From Heliopora coerulea (Eukaryota; Cnidaria; Anthozoa; Scleralcyonacea; Helioporidae): a stretch of DNA of 64,000 nt. Numbering within the stretch: position 1 is the stretch's first letter; the number at the start of each line of letters is the position of its first letter. Of the stretch, positions 35,101-50,100 are shown piece by piece. The stretch covers positions 2,239,001-2,303,000 of the forward strand of contig JASJOG010000018.1 in NCBI GenBank assembly GCA_030142905.1. Reading direction: 5' to 3'. The notes below the pieces were generated by a model. That model saw only the letters and a program-made list of their open reading frames with translations, ran no database searches and had not been told where the DNA came from. A program made the translations under genes and the position numbers.

Positions 35101-38100
35101 TTTTAGACAATTTAGCTTTAATGGATTCCGTCTGCGTGTTTAGCGAGAGTTTAAAATTCCTTATGAAAACCATTTGAAACATTAAACCGTCAAACTTTCC
35201 GTTGCATTTTCGAAGAATGGAATAGTTTAAATCCATATTATCAAGATTTCTCTTGTGGACATTTTTAATATGCTTCCCTATCGCTGAATTCTTGTGCTCT
35301 TCAGTGCGTTGGTGAAGATAGCGGCTCGTATGGCCAACATAATCAGCCTCACACTGATCACATTTAAAGTTATATAAAGCTGAAAAAGCAGGTAATGAAA
35401 CGGGAACCCAAGCCATCCTTGTTATCTCAACAGTGCCCGGTACATTAGAAAGAATATAAGAGGAGGCATGACTAGGTGCGAAAGAAAATTCGTTGGGAAG
35501 TTTTGCAAGAAAAAGAATTTCTTTCACCCGACCGACATTAGAGAATTATGGATGTAAAATATTATGGGATATCTCCGCACCAACAGACAACACAGTAGAA
35601 GCTATAAGACCAGATATGGTTGTTGTTCATAAGGAAAATAGTTGTTGCCAAATAATAGGTTTTGCAATACCATATGAAAACAGAATCGAGGAACAAGAAA
35701 TAATAAAAATCAAAAAATACCAGGACTTAAAGACAGAACTTAGAAGAATAGGAAGATGAAAGTATAGATCATCCTTTTTGTAATTGGAGTTCTAGGGACA
35801 CCCTCAAAGAACTTAAAGAAACGACTAAAAAATATAAGTATTAAGACCAGAATAGTTGAACTCCAGAAAAGTGTTGCATTGACCACAGCAGCGATTCTTA
35901 GAAAAGTTATTGAGGTTTGAGGAGACTTGTCACTAAGCCTCAGAAACAGTTCCATTGACGAGTTTAAAGTGCGATATTTAATAATAATAATAATAATAAT
36001 GGCACATTTCAGGGAAATTGTGGGGAAAGGAAATTTTACCATTAATATGGATTTAAAGAAACACCCACCGGCCAGCCCTTACTCGCCCAACTTATCCAGT
36101 CAGGAAGGAGTAAGGGATGTAGAGCCCTTTAAAGTCCCTGAAAGTACTCCCCAATGCGTATATCCAGTTTGACCTTAACAGTACACTTCCACTGTCCTTA
36201 GTTGGGTGGTGTGCGAGTTGTAATAATAATGGCAGTAATAAGAATGGCAAGAATGTGATAAAAGTGATCAACACGTGGGCAGTTGCATTATTACGATACT
36301 CAGCTGCATTCCTACAATGGACAAGACTAGAGAAGGAAGAGTTGGATCGTAGAACTCGAAAATTGCTGACTATGCACAAAGGGCTACATCGTAGGAGCAA
36401 AGTTGATAGAGTGTATATCCCGAGAAGTGAAGGAGGCAGAGGTTTACAAAGCGTAGAAGACATTATCGAGTTGGCCATCCTAGGATTACAGAGATATGTC
36501 CAAGATAGTGACGAAAGACTAATTGCAGCAGCAAGAGGAAATAAGCAAAAAGAATTGGAAACAGAAAAAGAATTAAAAGAGAAAAAGAAAAACACCAGGA
36601 AAGCTGTGAAGCTGCCGTTCATGCCATGAATGAAATACGAACGTTAGATAAAGCACAGGCCTTACTTCTGGTTCATGCCGAGAATGTCTTCAACACAGTT
36701 AATCGAAAGGCAGCTTTGCATAAATATCAGGGTTATATGTCCTGGTATATCAACTATGCTTAACAACACATACGGCAAACCAATTCGATAATTTGTTAAT
36801 GCAGGAGGAGAGATTTCGTCCACAGAGGGTATAGCACAAGGCAATCGACTGGCAGTGGCTATGTATGCTCTGGCCATTATTTCACCGATTAGAAGGTCAA
36901 GAGAATAAGATCCGGAGGTCAAACAAGTGTGGTTTGCTGGCGATTCTACTGCCGCAGGAAGAATCCAAGCGCTTCGAAGGTGGTGGCAACATCTTACAGA
37001 TATTAGTCCAATGTTTGGTTATTTTCCAAATGCAATAAAGACCTTTCTGGTAGTTAAACCGAAATTTATTTAAGAAACGTTTGAGATTTTTGAAGGGACA
37101 GGCATTGAGTTGACAACAGAAGGTCAGATGTTATTCGGCATGACTGTTGGTACAGCATCCTTTGCTCGAGAAGACGTGGCAAACAAAGTGGAGGAATGGG
37201 TAGAGGACATTTTATTGCTCGCAAAAATAGCTGAATTATATCCCCATTCAACATACGCTGCATTTACACATGGTATCATGGGAAAATGGCGGTACACTAT
37301 GCGAACAAATGAGAACAAGGGGCTTTGCTTTAAGCATTGGAAGATCCTATCAATGAGAAATTGATTCCTCCCCTGACAGACAGAAGTCAATGTTCACCCG
37401 AAGAAAGGAAATTGGTCGCCTTACCAACACGCCATTGAGGACTTAACATCGTAACTCCAGTATGGAGGATTGACGATTTCTTGTTACAACGACATTCATG
37501 ATCTGACAGCAGAGTGGTTGAGTGAAATCTGTACCGATGTAGAACAAGAGCCTCTTTTGCAACCTGTCAGTGGAGAGCACGTTCTTTCACGATGAGCCAA
37601 CAAACAGGAAGATGCGAGATTGGATATAAGAGCTAAGGGTTCGTGGGGTCGGCAACAAAGTGCATATTTTAATGTCAGAGTGTTTCATCCCAATCCACCA
37701 AGCTAACGCAACACCAACATTCAAGCCCTATATAGGAAACACGAACAAGCAAAGAAAAGGGAACACGGCGGTAGATTCAGGGAAGTTGAATATCTTTCCT
37801 TTACACCACTGGTATTTTCAACCAGAGGAGGGTTAGGAAAAGAAATTTCAGGGGCATACAAACGTATGGCTAGGCTTTTAATGGAGCTTCATGATTCTGA
37901 AACTAGAGTTGAAACATTGCACACCCTCTCATGGATAAGCGTTAAGTTGTCGCGAGAATATCGCGTACACTTAAGTTGGATAAAGGCTCGCCTGCAATCC
38001 CTGTGGACTCGATAGCTCAACAGGAAGAGCGGCAGACCGGTATCCCGAACGTAAGAATTCAAACCCTGCTCGAGTCAACATTTTTGAGTCGACTTCGGCA

Positions 38101-41100
38101 GTGTCAGATTATCATGAAAAATCCCTGTTCATATATCCTTGAGGATGATCCTGAAATCTATTTTTTGCTTTACTACTTTCAATAAATGAAATTTACTTCA
38201 GTTCCTCATTGCCACTTTAGGTAGATGATAAAAGTACCTTGTTTAGAAAACATGAGATAAATTTGAATGTTTTAAGATATTTTTTCTAGTTAAAAAATGC
38301 AAGATCTTACGTTCCAATATGCAACTCGTTTTCACAGGTTGAAAAGAATTTTCTGCTTTTAGCTTTCTAAGTGTGCAAGCTACCAAGCATTTAGATTCTT
38401 GATGAACCTACAGTATAAAGGGTTATTAATTTGTAAATACTTGTGATAATTGTTAGCAGTTAACTACATAATTTTCTTCATAATTTTCAGTTGGTTGGTT
38501 AGTTGGTTCGCTGGTTGGTTGATGGATTGTATGGCTGGTTCTTCAGCTCATCTTATTGTTCACATTTATCTCTCACTCTTTTCGAACACGTGATACCCAG
38601 TGCAGTATAGATTTCATTTCACAGTACCCTAACTTAAACTCAAATCTGCAATATCTCATTCTCTTGTTTTTTTTGGCAGAGCACTACCTTGAAACTTTTT
38701 TTTGCTTTATTGATTGATTGATAGGTTTTTCGATTTGTTGGTAAGTTAACCAGGGATAGTGAAAGGTTACTAAATAAAAATAACTTTAAATAAAGAAAGT
38801 GCTACAGCTCTTTTCTTAAGGACGAGATATTACTAATTTATGTCTTGCCCCGACTGCGTATTCAGGGATTTAACAATCAGTTTTGTCCTGAAAACCTACA
38901 GCTTATGAAATATTGAAACTAATAATTTTGCTTTAGAGGAACATGGGCTGTTAATAACAACGACTTTATTGAAGCATATGCGTGTCAAGCTGTAGTAGTT
39001 CAAGTATCCTTTGAAAGAAAATATTGTCTTGTTTGTACAATGGCACCGCATGACTTTGCAATAACCAGCATTAAATGAAATCAGACCACGTCATCCTCGA
39101 CATCCTCATCACTTGACCTTGCATGATGTGACATCACATCACTCAAGATCACGTCGTACAACATCACATCCCATGACATTACACCACCAGACATGTATCA
39201 TTTGGTCTGTCGTAACGTGTTACCAGATTACATGCCGTTAGAAAAATTAGATGACGTTACGCTTGGTAACATCGGTTCACATCACATTTCCTACAGCGTG
39301 TCGTGGAGTGATAAATATTTAAAATTTTTACTCTGTATTTTCTCTTAATATTAAGTCTTTTATAAAAGCATTTCAGAGCCAAAAGGACGAGAATTGGTGG
39401 GTAGTTTTTATTTTAGTTTAATTTAGGTATGAATGACTGATCCGAGTTTTAAAAACGTACCAAGAATTTCAGAATCATCAAATATAAATTACCAATTCAA
39501 GTGATCGATTGTGAATGTCTAACATTTCATTGAATATACCCCTACTCTTCGCCGGCATTACCACCATTATAGATATAGAACTCGGGGCCAAGCTCTTGCC
39601 AACGGCCTTCGTTGGTCAGATGACAGAGCACTGTCCCAGATTTGCACGACTGTGGGTTCAATTTCCAGCCGGCAGTCCAAACATTACATTGTTTGCAACA
39701 GGTCCCGGTTGGGTCTTACAATGTAAGATTCTGATACTCGAAAATTCCTTCACCAAATATAAATCCGTTACATATTTGTTGAATATGTAAAGTTTAATCC
39801 GATTTAACATTAGCTGGATTGGAATCAGATGGTTGGCGGACCCTTGCAATCACAAATAAGCTACGAGCTACTAGTATTCAACAGACGTAATGTGGAAAAC
39901 TGGCTGTTAAGTTTCTTATTGGAATAAAGTAAAAGGACCTTAAGTCTTTAGCTCCCCGGACTCCTGGATTCATGTGCCACGGAAATTCTTTCAACAAACC
40001 ACGTCATTGCGCATACTTAGGTATGTTGAGCCCTAAACTTGACAAAATTACACGCAGCTCCGAAATTACGATGAGATGTACGACACTTCCAACAAAGTAT
40101 TCTAGTCAATCAGTTTCAATAGACTTTATGTCATGTAGAGTCTTTCTTGAGTCCGTATAGAAGATGCAAGACGTAACTCTTCACAGTTGCTTAATTGGCA
40201 GACCGGAAGTTGGGTGATCCGAAAATATGAGTTCCAGTCCCTCTCATTTCAACTCATTTTATCGAGACTCAAAAGTAGCATAAATTGAAATGTGCCGTTA
40301 ACTTTTCCTAAAGCAGCACAAGTCATCTGTAAGACTTGACAAGGAAGCAACCGTTGGGAATAATGCTGTTATGATATTTCAATTTTCAGGAGAATTTAAG
40401 GTCATTATGAAACAAAAACAATGATTTGAGTTAGTTCAAATTTAACACATTTTACAAAATTGCCTCGCTCAACTGTATTCCACTATCTGCACTTTTACCA
40501 CTAGTTTTACTCTTTATGGTTCATTTACGCTTACGGAATTCAATTTTAAAGGAATTTGCTTTTCACCAGCTTTAGGTGAGATGAAAGTATCGTTGCTTCT
40601 CCGAAATAATTACATGTTTGTCATAGTAGTTCAAGGAACTTAATATTTAGGATATCTCGATGGGTAATTTTAATAAATGAGTATTTATTTGTGATTTTCA
40701 CTGTACCTTGTAGGGCACTTCCCATTATGAAGAGTGTAGTGTTGGATTTACGATTGCTTGCGTTAAATGTAAGTAACCTCTTAACACGGGGTATGTCCAA
40801 CGTATATACATCGTTTTAAATGCTCTCCGAAAACACAGCAAATCGTCCGGTCAGAAGTGGTCAAGTGGTCACATGCATGCATTGGTCAAGGAAGATGACC
40901 GTAATTCTCATCCTCCAATCCTTTTGCATTGGTTATATCAAACGAAGGTTATATCTTCGTTAATCATATTGTATTCCTTATCTAAGGATAGCTAGTTGGG
41001 TGGAAAGGCTGAATGAGAGAACAGCGTCTGTCAAGATGCTAGTTCATAGTAGAACTTTATGTTAAATGTGCTAAATTATTGCGTATACCAACAGTATAGA

Positions 41101-44100
41101 CACCTAACAAAAAAAAGAAGTTCAACACAAATCTAAAAGAGTGGTTAAGGTTGCCCTTACCAAATTCGCTATCCTGTGTTCTTTATAGCAGAATTATTTT
41201 GGTTAATCGTATCCTGTTCGATAAAATAAAGTAGTAAAATTGTAGAGAAAAGTCTTTTTAGAGAAACATGTCACTACCTATCCCACGTAAACCATAAACG
41301 GAGAACTTGGTCCTGCAACAGCTACAGCATGACTCTTCGTCAAGAATGACTGTCTCCGAAATTTAATTTATTATTCGAAAACACTTAAGGTATCACTTGG
41401 GTTTTTCCCATTTATTCACTTCTGCAGGATTATAGGCCTTCAGTTGTGGTTTTCTAGTCCTTATACTTCTCCTGGACGGTTCCACTGACTGTTCTGGTGT
41501 GCGTCCTGACTACTTCCAGATCTAGCCCAAGCGCAGCGTTCCTTCGTGTTCCCCGTTTATTCCTTTAAAGTCCCAGGTCAAGGGGTGTCGACTTTGGATG
41601 TTGGAGTTTTTGACGATTCGTATTTTGGGGCACATTAAATGAATGCACTAGATCTTAGTTTCTCTGACCCTATCACTTTCAGGCTCTCAGATGAGAATAG
41701 CAGAAAAAAAATAGTTAAAATCAACAGTTGTGCAACGGTCGCGAGTTTTCTGTGAGTGAATAGTCATTGAAGAGCAGCAAAGTTATAGGTCTTTATTTGT
41801 TAATTTGCTCCAGCACGTAAAAAATACTTAGTTGTAGGGATTGGTTAGTTGTTACTAAGTCGCCGGAAACGTCCCTAACGGCTTGTACTGATGAGTAAAT
41901 GAGTAATACTATGTTAACAGTATTATTTAATAGATAATAACTGAGGCACACAGCATTATTGGATATAATGCAGGCAACTTCAGCCGTAATTACTGACCTT
42001 CATTGAAAATTTTACAAACTCGACTTGCATATTTTTGCTCTCTGCATTAGTTGATATAATGCCGAGTGAAAACAATAGGTTTTGATGCGGGTCAGTAATT
42101 ATTAGTATATATTAATATATATCATTATTGTGATAGTAATACTATTTACGTATGAGCAATACTACATATGGTGTGGGAGAAATTAGTGATTAAATAACCT
42201 CGAAAGTCGTGGTGGGTATGTGCAAGTTCAAAGGTTGTTGGGCCACGGGACTTTTACAAGGCCTCCGGAAGTTTAAAGACACTTTTAATCTCTAATTTAT
42301 CGGATACATCATGGTATTAATTTTATAATATTTATAATTACCGAAGAACAGCGGAGCATATACTAAACCACTATAATGTTCTCCCTCGAGAGAGATTTAT
42401 AGGGCACTGACATAAACAAGAGGTTCTCGCAAGTTTTCGCTACATCAGTGGCTTCTGAGTAATCCATCTGATACTTCTGCTTGTTGAAAGTTTGGGTTGT
42501 CGGCATAATCAACGATATCGTCTTGTCAAAATTATTGAAGTCAAACGTCGGCGGAATGATTTTCCATATTGTTTTTCCATATTTATAACATTTCTTAAGA
42601 GAACGTAAATGGTGAATAAATATCAAAGGCCGTTATACAACATAAAGACATAATAGTTTAACGTTGTTTAAGTTCAGTACAGTTGTAAGGTTTCTTAGCT
42701 TCGCGCACGTTGCAGTATAATAAATGATTGACAGATACCGTGATATATATTGAACCAAATACATGTTTATACAAAACCAGATACATATATATTGGGTCAT
42801 CCTACAATCCCAATTATTCTCGTTAAATAATGTACCAATTCACTCGGACTAGTGAATGTAAATGCTCGAAGTCGATATAGATGAAAAACTCAGTTGGGAC
42901 AAACACATCGGGACAGTATGTGAGAAGGCTAGCGCAGGTATTGGGATTATTAGACGCATAAAGCCCTTTGTGCCTGCTGGCACATCACAAACCATCTACA
43001 AAACCCTGAAACAACCCTATTTTGACCATAATTGTTCCCATCTTTGGGACAACTGCGGTAAACAACTGAAGAATAAACTGCAAAAATTTTAATCTCGCAC
43101 GGCTAGAGTTATTACTGGAGCCAGTTATGATATTGGATCGGCAGATGTTCTTGACACCGTCTAGGGGGAAAAACTGGACGTAAAATGATTTTATACGAAA
43201 TCAGTTTTTATATACAAAGTACTTAGTAATCACACTGTTCCAAAAATGAAAGAATCTTTCTTTAGTAGAAATATATATCAAAATATTTTATGATCTCAGG
43301 AACAACGATAAAGATTTGGCACTTGCAAAGCCTAAACGAGAATTACTTAAGAGAACCTTTCAATATAGTGGTTCCTTACTGTAGAATAATCAACCCCTGG
43401 AAACCAAATTGGCAGAGTCACTCGCTTCCTTTAAAAAGCGAATACATCGAATATAAATTTACGATATGTTGTGTCACACCGTGAATCCCATAATCTTTTC
43501 TTCTTTTTTCAACTGTTTTCTTTTCCTTTTAGTTAAATGTGTTATTTGTATTACGATATTTTACAACTTTCGTATATGTAAAACCATGTTGTAATGTAAT
43601 TTGTTTGACGCTCTTCATTGATACCAGCTATTGTTGTTGAGACTCGCGTCATTAAATAAAGTTTTACCTGCCTATCTACCTGCCTGCCTACCTACCTACC
43701 TAACTACCTACCTACCTACCTACCTACCTACCTTCCTACCTACCTACCTACCTACCTTCCTACCTACCTACCTACCTACCTACCTACCTACCTACCTACC
43801 TACCTACCTACCTACCTACCTACCTTCCTACCTACCTACCTACCTACCTACCTACCTACCTACCTACCTACCTACCTACCTACCTACCTACCTACCTACC
43901 TACCTTCCTACCTACCTAACTACCTACCTACCCACCCACCTACTCACCCACCTACTTACCCACCTACCCACCCACCTACATACCTACCCACCCACCTACA
44001 TTCCTACCCACCCACCTACATACCTACCCACCCACCTACCTACTACCTACGTAACTACCTACCTTCCTACCCACCTACCATGTTGGCCTGTGAGAGTAGG

Positions 44101-47100
44101 CCTTTGGGAACGACAGAAATGGAGAGATTGGTGATGGAAGAGCTTATGGAATTCAGTTTTACCGTATTTGTTGAAAAGTCAATTGATTACGTTGCGCGAA
44201 GCAAGGAAACCGAAGAACATGTGCTTTGAAATTGGGCTTTGATATTTACTCCCCATTTAAGTTCTCACCAAAGTTCTCACCTGGTTCGTCCGTTGCTTAT
44301 ATTCTTAAGAAATCCTAACAAACCGGAATCTGGTTGACATCTAGTATGGAAAAAGAATTCACTGTGCCACATGCCTAACTCAAAAGATCCCTGATGCTTT
44401 ATAACACGGTTCTGTTCTGTAGTGACAGTTCGTTCGAGGTCATTTACTTGAACGGAGACAGCCTCATTCTACGGAGAAAGCCTCATTCTACGGAGAAAGC
44501 TCATTCTGCGGAGACGATCCGTTCTACCGAGATGTCCCTCTGTACGGAGACGTCCCTCTGTACGGAGATGGCCCCCTGTACGAAGGTAGCCCATTCTACA
44601 GAGTCGGCTCATTCTACGGTGACGGCTCATTTTAGGGAGAAATAAGTCATTGTACGAAGAAATACCCTATTCTGCGAAGAGAGTACCTTTCTACGGAGAA
44701 ACCCCATACTATGCGACGATGGCCCTAACGGGTCATGGTAAGACTGATTCTGCCCGAAAACAGTTAGTCCGATTTTGCTGGACTCAGGTTTTGCACATGA
44801 AAATATCTCTTCAACAGCATTCACATACTGTGTTAGTGTTCCTCCACGAGTATTAACGATTAGGATATGGATAGATTAAATTATACATAGAAAACGGTAT
44901 TTTTACACTGGGGTTTACGGTGAAGAGTTTTACGTTTCCACCCGGCGCCTTTGACATCTAATGGGTAAAAATCTATCGTTTGTTTTAATACCAAACTTTT
45001 TACCAGAATTGCTTCAGGCGTTCAAAGTTGAATGAATCCTTCATTCAAACTATTTACTTTATGCCCGGCTATTAATGGTACCTGGTCATACACCAGAACT
45101 CTCGTTTTGACTTATTCTAGACTGTTATTAGAACCAATAGAGCGTATTCACTCAGTCCCTAGAGACTCAGTTAACAACGAGCATGGCAACCATGTTGGTG
45201 TACCTAACAAAAGATGATCAAAATTCTTTTTAAGGAACACCAACATGATGACTCTGATGTCATGTGCATACGCTCTAACAAGGGATGAGGGAAATCAGTG
45301 GCTAATTGTCCATGAAGGCCGAGGGAGGATTTGTTGTAGTCCTAAGCGCCTTTTGCTGGCATAGAAATTTTGCAAAATCTCTCGAGGCTTTTTCCATACC
45401 CTTGACGTGGCATTGCCATATGACTACCGTCGAACAGAGCACTTGTGGAACCATTAGTTCTCTCTGACATCAAAAAAGGATGCCAAGAATGCAGAGATAA
45501 AAGTGAGTTATTTCCAACATTCTCCAATGTGAAGTCATTCGATCAGGTTAATGAGGCACCTCCGTCCAAGTCGTCTTCTGCTAATTCGGTGTGTTGCATG
45601 TAACGGCCATATGTTCTCCTCCATCCGTGTAAATGAAGGAAATGTAAAAATTCTACCTCTAAGCAGGTAGTATTAGTCTAAAGTTCCCTGACCAACTTGC
45701 ATCAGGAAAAAAAAAATGCCGAGATTTGTTTTTTTTTACTTTTTTGCTGAAAGAGAATTTAGAGCTTTAATGTCTCTGCGTTAACAAAAGATGTACGGCA
45801 AACGAGTAAGCATAAGTGGAACAAGGTTTTGACTGATGAATTCTTAAAGCTCGTTCAAACGCCTCCAACCTTTATCCCACATATGCCCTACCAATGTTGG
45901 GCGAATTTTAGTCAAATTTTGGACGTCAAAAAATGTTGAAGACCGTTCAAACACTTCCAACATTGATGTAACATCTAGCTAACATTTTATCCAGATATTC
46001 ATTGAACGCGAAAGCTGGTAGTAAGAACTAAGCAAGCAAAACACGATGTGTGCATGCCTCAGTTCGACAAATGTGGGGCAAATTGTTCAAACGGCTCCAA
46101 TACGATCCAGCATTTTCAGTAACAATGGAAATGTTGGTTCAATGTTGAATTAAAATTTGAACAAATGTAAACTTGTTCTAACATGTTCCCAACAAGCTTC
46201 CAACATTTTTACGACATCCAACATTTTTGCTAGTCCTGTACAAAGGCTCCCACCATTTCATCCAACATTTGGCTGAACAAATGTAGTGTAAATGTTGGGC
46301 AAATGTTGTGAGCGTTTAAACAGGCCTATTCTCTCATAGTTACACAAGCTCCCGTATAAGCTAACTTTGCATACTCTTGAAGTTATAACTGCTCTTTCAC
46401 ATTGCGTATTACCTAAGTTGTTATTCAAGCTATTGTATTTTTTCAATTAGCGTTTTTCGCTTGGAATCCTGACGTACGTCTGTCATTTTCTTCAATAACA
46501 GGCCGACAAACAATTGTCAAAAGCTGGACGAGGAAAACCAGGAGAGACTTTAGAAAAAGCGGCGGAGGTTATAATGGGGTGTTTTCGCGTCTGTGCTGCT
46601 GACAGGTATCTAAGTGATCAAGTAATGATGTGCAATTGACAAAGATTGAACTTTCGGGAAAATCGGTGTTATTATCATTTGATTTAGTTTCTTCCTTTCA
46701 ATTGACAAACCGGACGCTACTTCACCTTCAAGTAATGGCTTGCTTGTGCACTCCATCTTTGTAAATGTGGCTAGTTATTTTCAAGTTTTGCAAAGCATAT
46801 CGTAGAACCCCGCTAACTCGAACTCAGTTTACTCGAACTACCCTTAACTTGAGCCAAATTCAATTTCCCCAGGATTTGACATAATTTTCCAGTTACTTAC
46901 TGCGATATAACTTGAAGTCGGTTAATTCGAACTCTTTTATGAAAATGCAGCTCGGAAAACCTGAAACTGTCAAAACATAGCTGATCGAATCTTGAATCTT
47001 CAATGATAACAACGTGATAATGTATGGAAACGTAACTCAAGTCCAGGAGAAACCGTCTTTCCGGAATGACGCAGTTAAAAGGCCACATAATAAATTTTTT

Positions 47101-50100
47101 TAACTGATTACGCTGGATAAATATTGCACACCCAATTATCGTTCGGTAAAGTGATTCTTAAAATGTCGCACAACTTAATCTTGAATAGCCCGTCATAACT
47201 GTTCTAGTTTATTCAGTTCACGTCGTAGGACTCTCAAAAATTTGCCATGTCCAGAAAACCTTAGTTTTCGTGGAGCTTCCAGCCTATTTGCATCACCCAA
47301 GTTAACGACCTTGCCTTTAATAATTACGCTGCAGAAATTACGCGAATCCGCTCTCACAATAGTAAAAGATGGTTTTAGCAAAGCGACCACTTCTGCCGTG
47401 ATCATTAACAGGATACCTGAAATTCCATGCCCATCCCGAACTATTTCACGTTGCCCTTGGTAGTTCGAGTTTGTGGGGTTCTACTGTATTTACAAGCAAA
47501 TACAGTATACAAAAAACTGAATAAGAAATAAGTCAAATAAGACATTTATTGAACTTATCACAAATTATCGTGATTGATCAGTGTTTGACAAATCGTCGGT
47601 ATTAGCCAAACCTCGTCCACGACACCGTTTTAAAAACCGTACCCACCGACATTTTCAAAATGTAAGAAATAAAATATAAACCGAGAAGTGTCATCTTATT
47701 AGCTTCATATTCAGGTTTAAAACAAGAAAAGACAGACTAAGGCGTGACGATAGTTCGACTCTATTTTGAAGTCATTGTCAAAGCAACTGATAAGGAAATA
47801 AAGTGCAATCCACGGATACATGCCTAGGATGATGTCATCGCCTGTTAACAATGACTTAATTAAGGATAAGTAATGCAGTCATTTAACAAACTGGTAGCTA
47901 GATATTTACATGTAATATATTATATATCATTAAGAGAAATGTTTTAAACCGTCGTTCATTTTAAGGCTTATTTTGTTTATTAAAAATGTCTCTAAAATAC
48001 GTAGCTGGTTGGAATTACTATATTTACAGTTGTGAATAATATAAAAATTGAAGATAAGATTGAACGGACTAGTTCTAGGACGTGAAGGAGTTGTTGTGAT
48101 TGTCATGAAGGAAGTTGAGGTCGGCGATGCGTTGTGCTTGTGGACAGTTTTGAAGAATGTTTTGTTATGCCACTGGTTCTGAGTTGAGCGGAATGTTCAC
48201 TAAGGCGGATTTTAAGACAGTGTTCAATTTCATCTGTGTATTTTGGTTGCATCTTGGATGTGGAATTTCGTAAGTGATGTTAGTTTTTTGAGAGGTCAGG
48301 TATTTTGTCTGTATTGAGATGAAAAACCTTTTTCTAGTTTCATAAATAACGATGAAATTGACTTGAATTTTTAAGTTGCGTCTAATTTTTAGAATTAAAT
48401 GTGGAACAAGAGAGTTGCGTTGTTTTCCCACATAAGGTAAACTCAGCCAGACTTTGAGTGGAGTGGTCTTCTGTGTTGTTGTGTTGATTGGAAAAGACAG
48501 AGGATGCGGAACCGTTGACTTTAATATTAGATATCTGAAGGTTTCTCATCTGAGACGGAAAACCGTTCCAAGACATACAGATTTTAGAAGCACGAAAAAG
48601 TAAGCAATTAATTTTGGTGATTTTGGGTTGAAAGGTTGAAAACTGGGAAAATTAGTATACTGTTCTGTACGAGTGATCTTTTAGTGCTGAATCATGAAAA
48701 AGAACATTGCCGTCGTAGAAAGGGCTCCATAGCGAATTTGAAGTTTTTATCGAAACTACGAAAAGGAATGTCACAAGGCCTCATGAGATAAAGTGCCCTT
48801 GATATACCGATGGTAAAATTTTAGGACACCTTACCGAACTAGGTTGGAAACAATACTTTCAAATTCCGTCAGAATTATGTTGACTAAAGTTGGACCTAGT
48901 AATGATCCCATCGAAACACCGTCAAGTTGCTCACATAGTCGATTGTTGAAAGAAAATATGGTTTTCGTACAGGAACCGAGAATAAGCTTGTTTATATGAT
49001 ATATTAAGTGCAAATCTCTAACTACCAGTTTGTTAATTGACTCCCATTACTTACCATCCTTAATTCATTGTTAATAGGCGATGACATCATCCTAGGCCTG
49101 TTTATGTAGATCACAGTTTTTCTTTCTTATCAGTTTGTTTGACAATGACTTTGAAATAGAGTCAAAACATAAGTACACCTTTGTCTTTGTCTCATCTTGT
49201 TTCTAACTAGAATATCAAGTTAACAAGAAGACGTTTTTCAGTTTATGTTTTCTTTACACTTGAAAATGCTTACTATTTTACGACAGTTAATCAGGCTTCT
49301 CCCTGGTTAACTGTCATCTCATAGAAAACTGAGACGGCTCATCTCATATAGGCGGCTTATTTTCTGATTGTTAAATACAGCATGGCACATTTTGACTTTC
49401 AGGTTGACTTAGTAACGCCACGAACCGACATACGGGCGTAATTTTCTCCTATCATTGTAATTTCATTACTTTCCTCAGATTATTCTCAATTCGCCTCACC
49501 TGATGATAACCTTTAAATGTCTATTCCAAACTGATGTACATACCGAAACAAGTAACATGATTGTTTGCACTAAATGTGTTGGAGATGAAAGCATAAATAT
49601 ATATATATATATATTGTTACGTGATAATCGTCACGCGCCGAGAACATTCTAGAATATTTGAACTTCTCTTAGTTATTCCTTAGTTATACCGCTTACTCAT
49701 GCTGACATTGTAATTCTGCTGACTCACGCTGATGTAAGAACTTTTTAGGTTACTTGAGTCATGAACACTGTCATGATTGTTACTAAATATAATATATTAG
49801 GTTATTTTAGAAATTACGTAAATTACGTCATAGTTTACGGATAGACTATATAAGCGCGACTCGCTTCGACCCTCGGCGTTGTTGTTGTGTGTTGTTTTGT
49901 GTGCTCAAGATCATTACCTATATTCAAGTCTCAGGTGTAATATAAGGAGTTAACAGTTATGGTTGGAGCACTTCACTGGTGGAACTTTTATCTTTTGTCA
50001 CCGCTGGGTTGTCAGAGTCGCAAGCTTAAAAGTGTCAAAAAGACAGAAAAGCTTTGAACATTTTTAGTTGTTATCTTAGCTCTTTAGTTTCTCTTTTCGT

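Larger units (their letters stand above)
47745..49170 (-). mobile_element. Penelope-like element remnant between inverted arms (third PLE family)
   Basis: Arms 47745-47900 and 49020-49170 are inverted copies (GGATGATGTCATCGCCTGTT and its complement; GACTCTATTT-GAAGTCATTG and its complement). Between them, on the minus strand, lie an RT fragment (49013-48831) and a C-terminal nuclease-like fragment (48431-48165). Confidence 0.8.

Noticed and set aside
40180..40260. Third family A SINE (GGCAGACCGGAAGTTGGG)
   Set aside because: Only a short B-box-like piece matches; the A-box and tail are not recognisable.
43631..44134. 167-residue ORF of Thr-Tyr-Leu-Pro repeats
   Set aside because: It is the translation of a CTAC microsatellite after a LINE end; no start context or homology.
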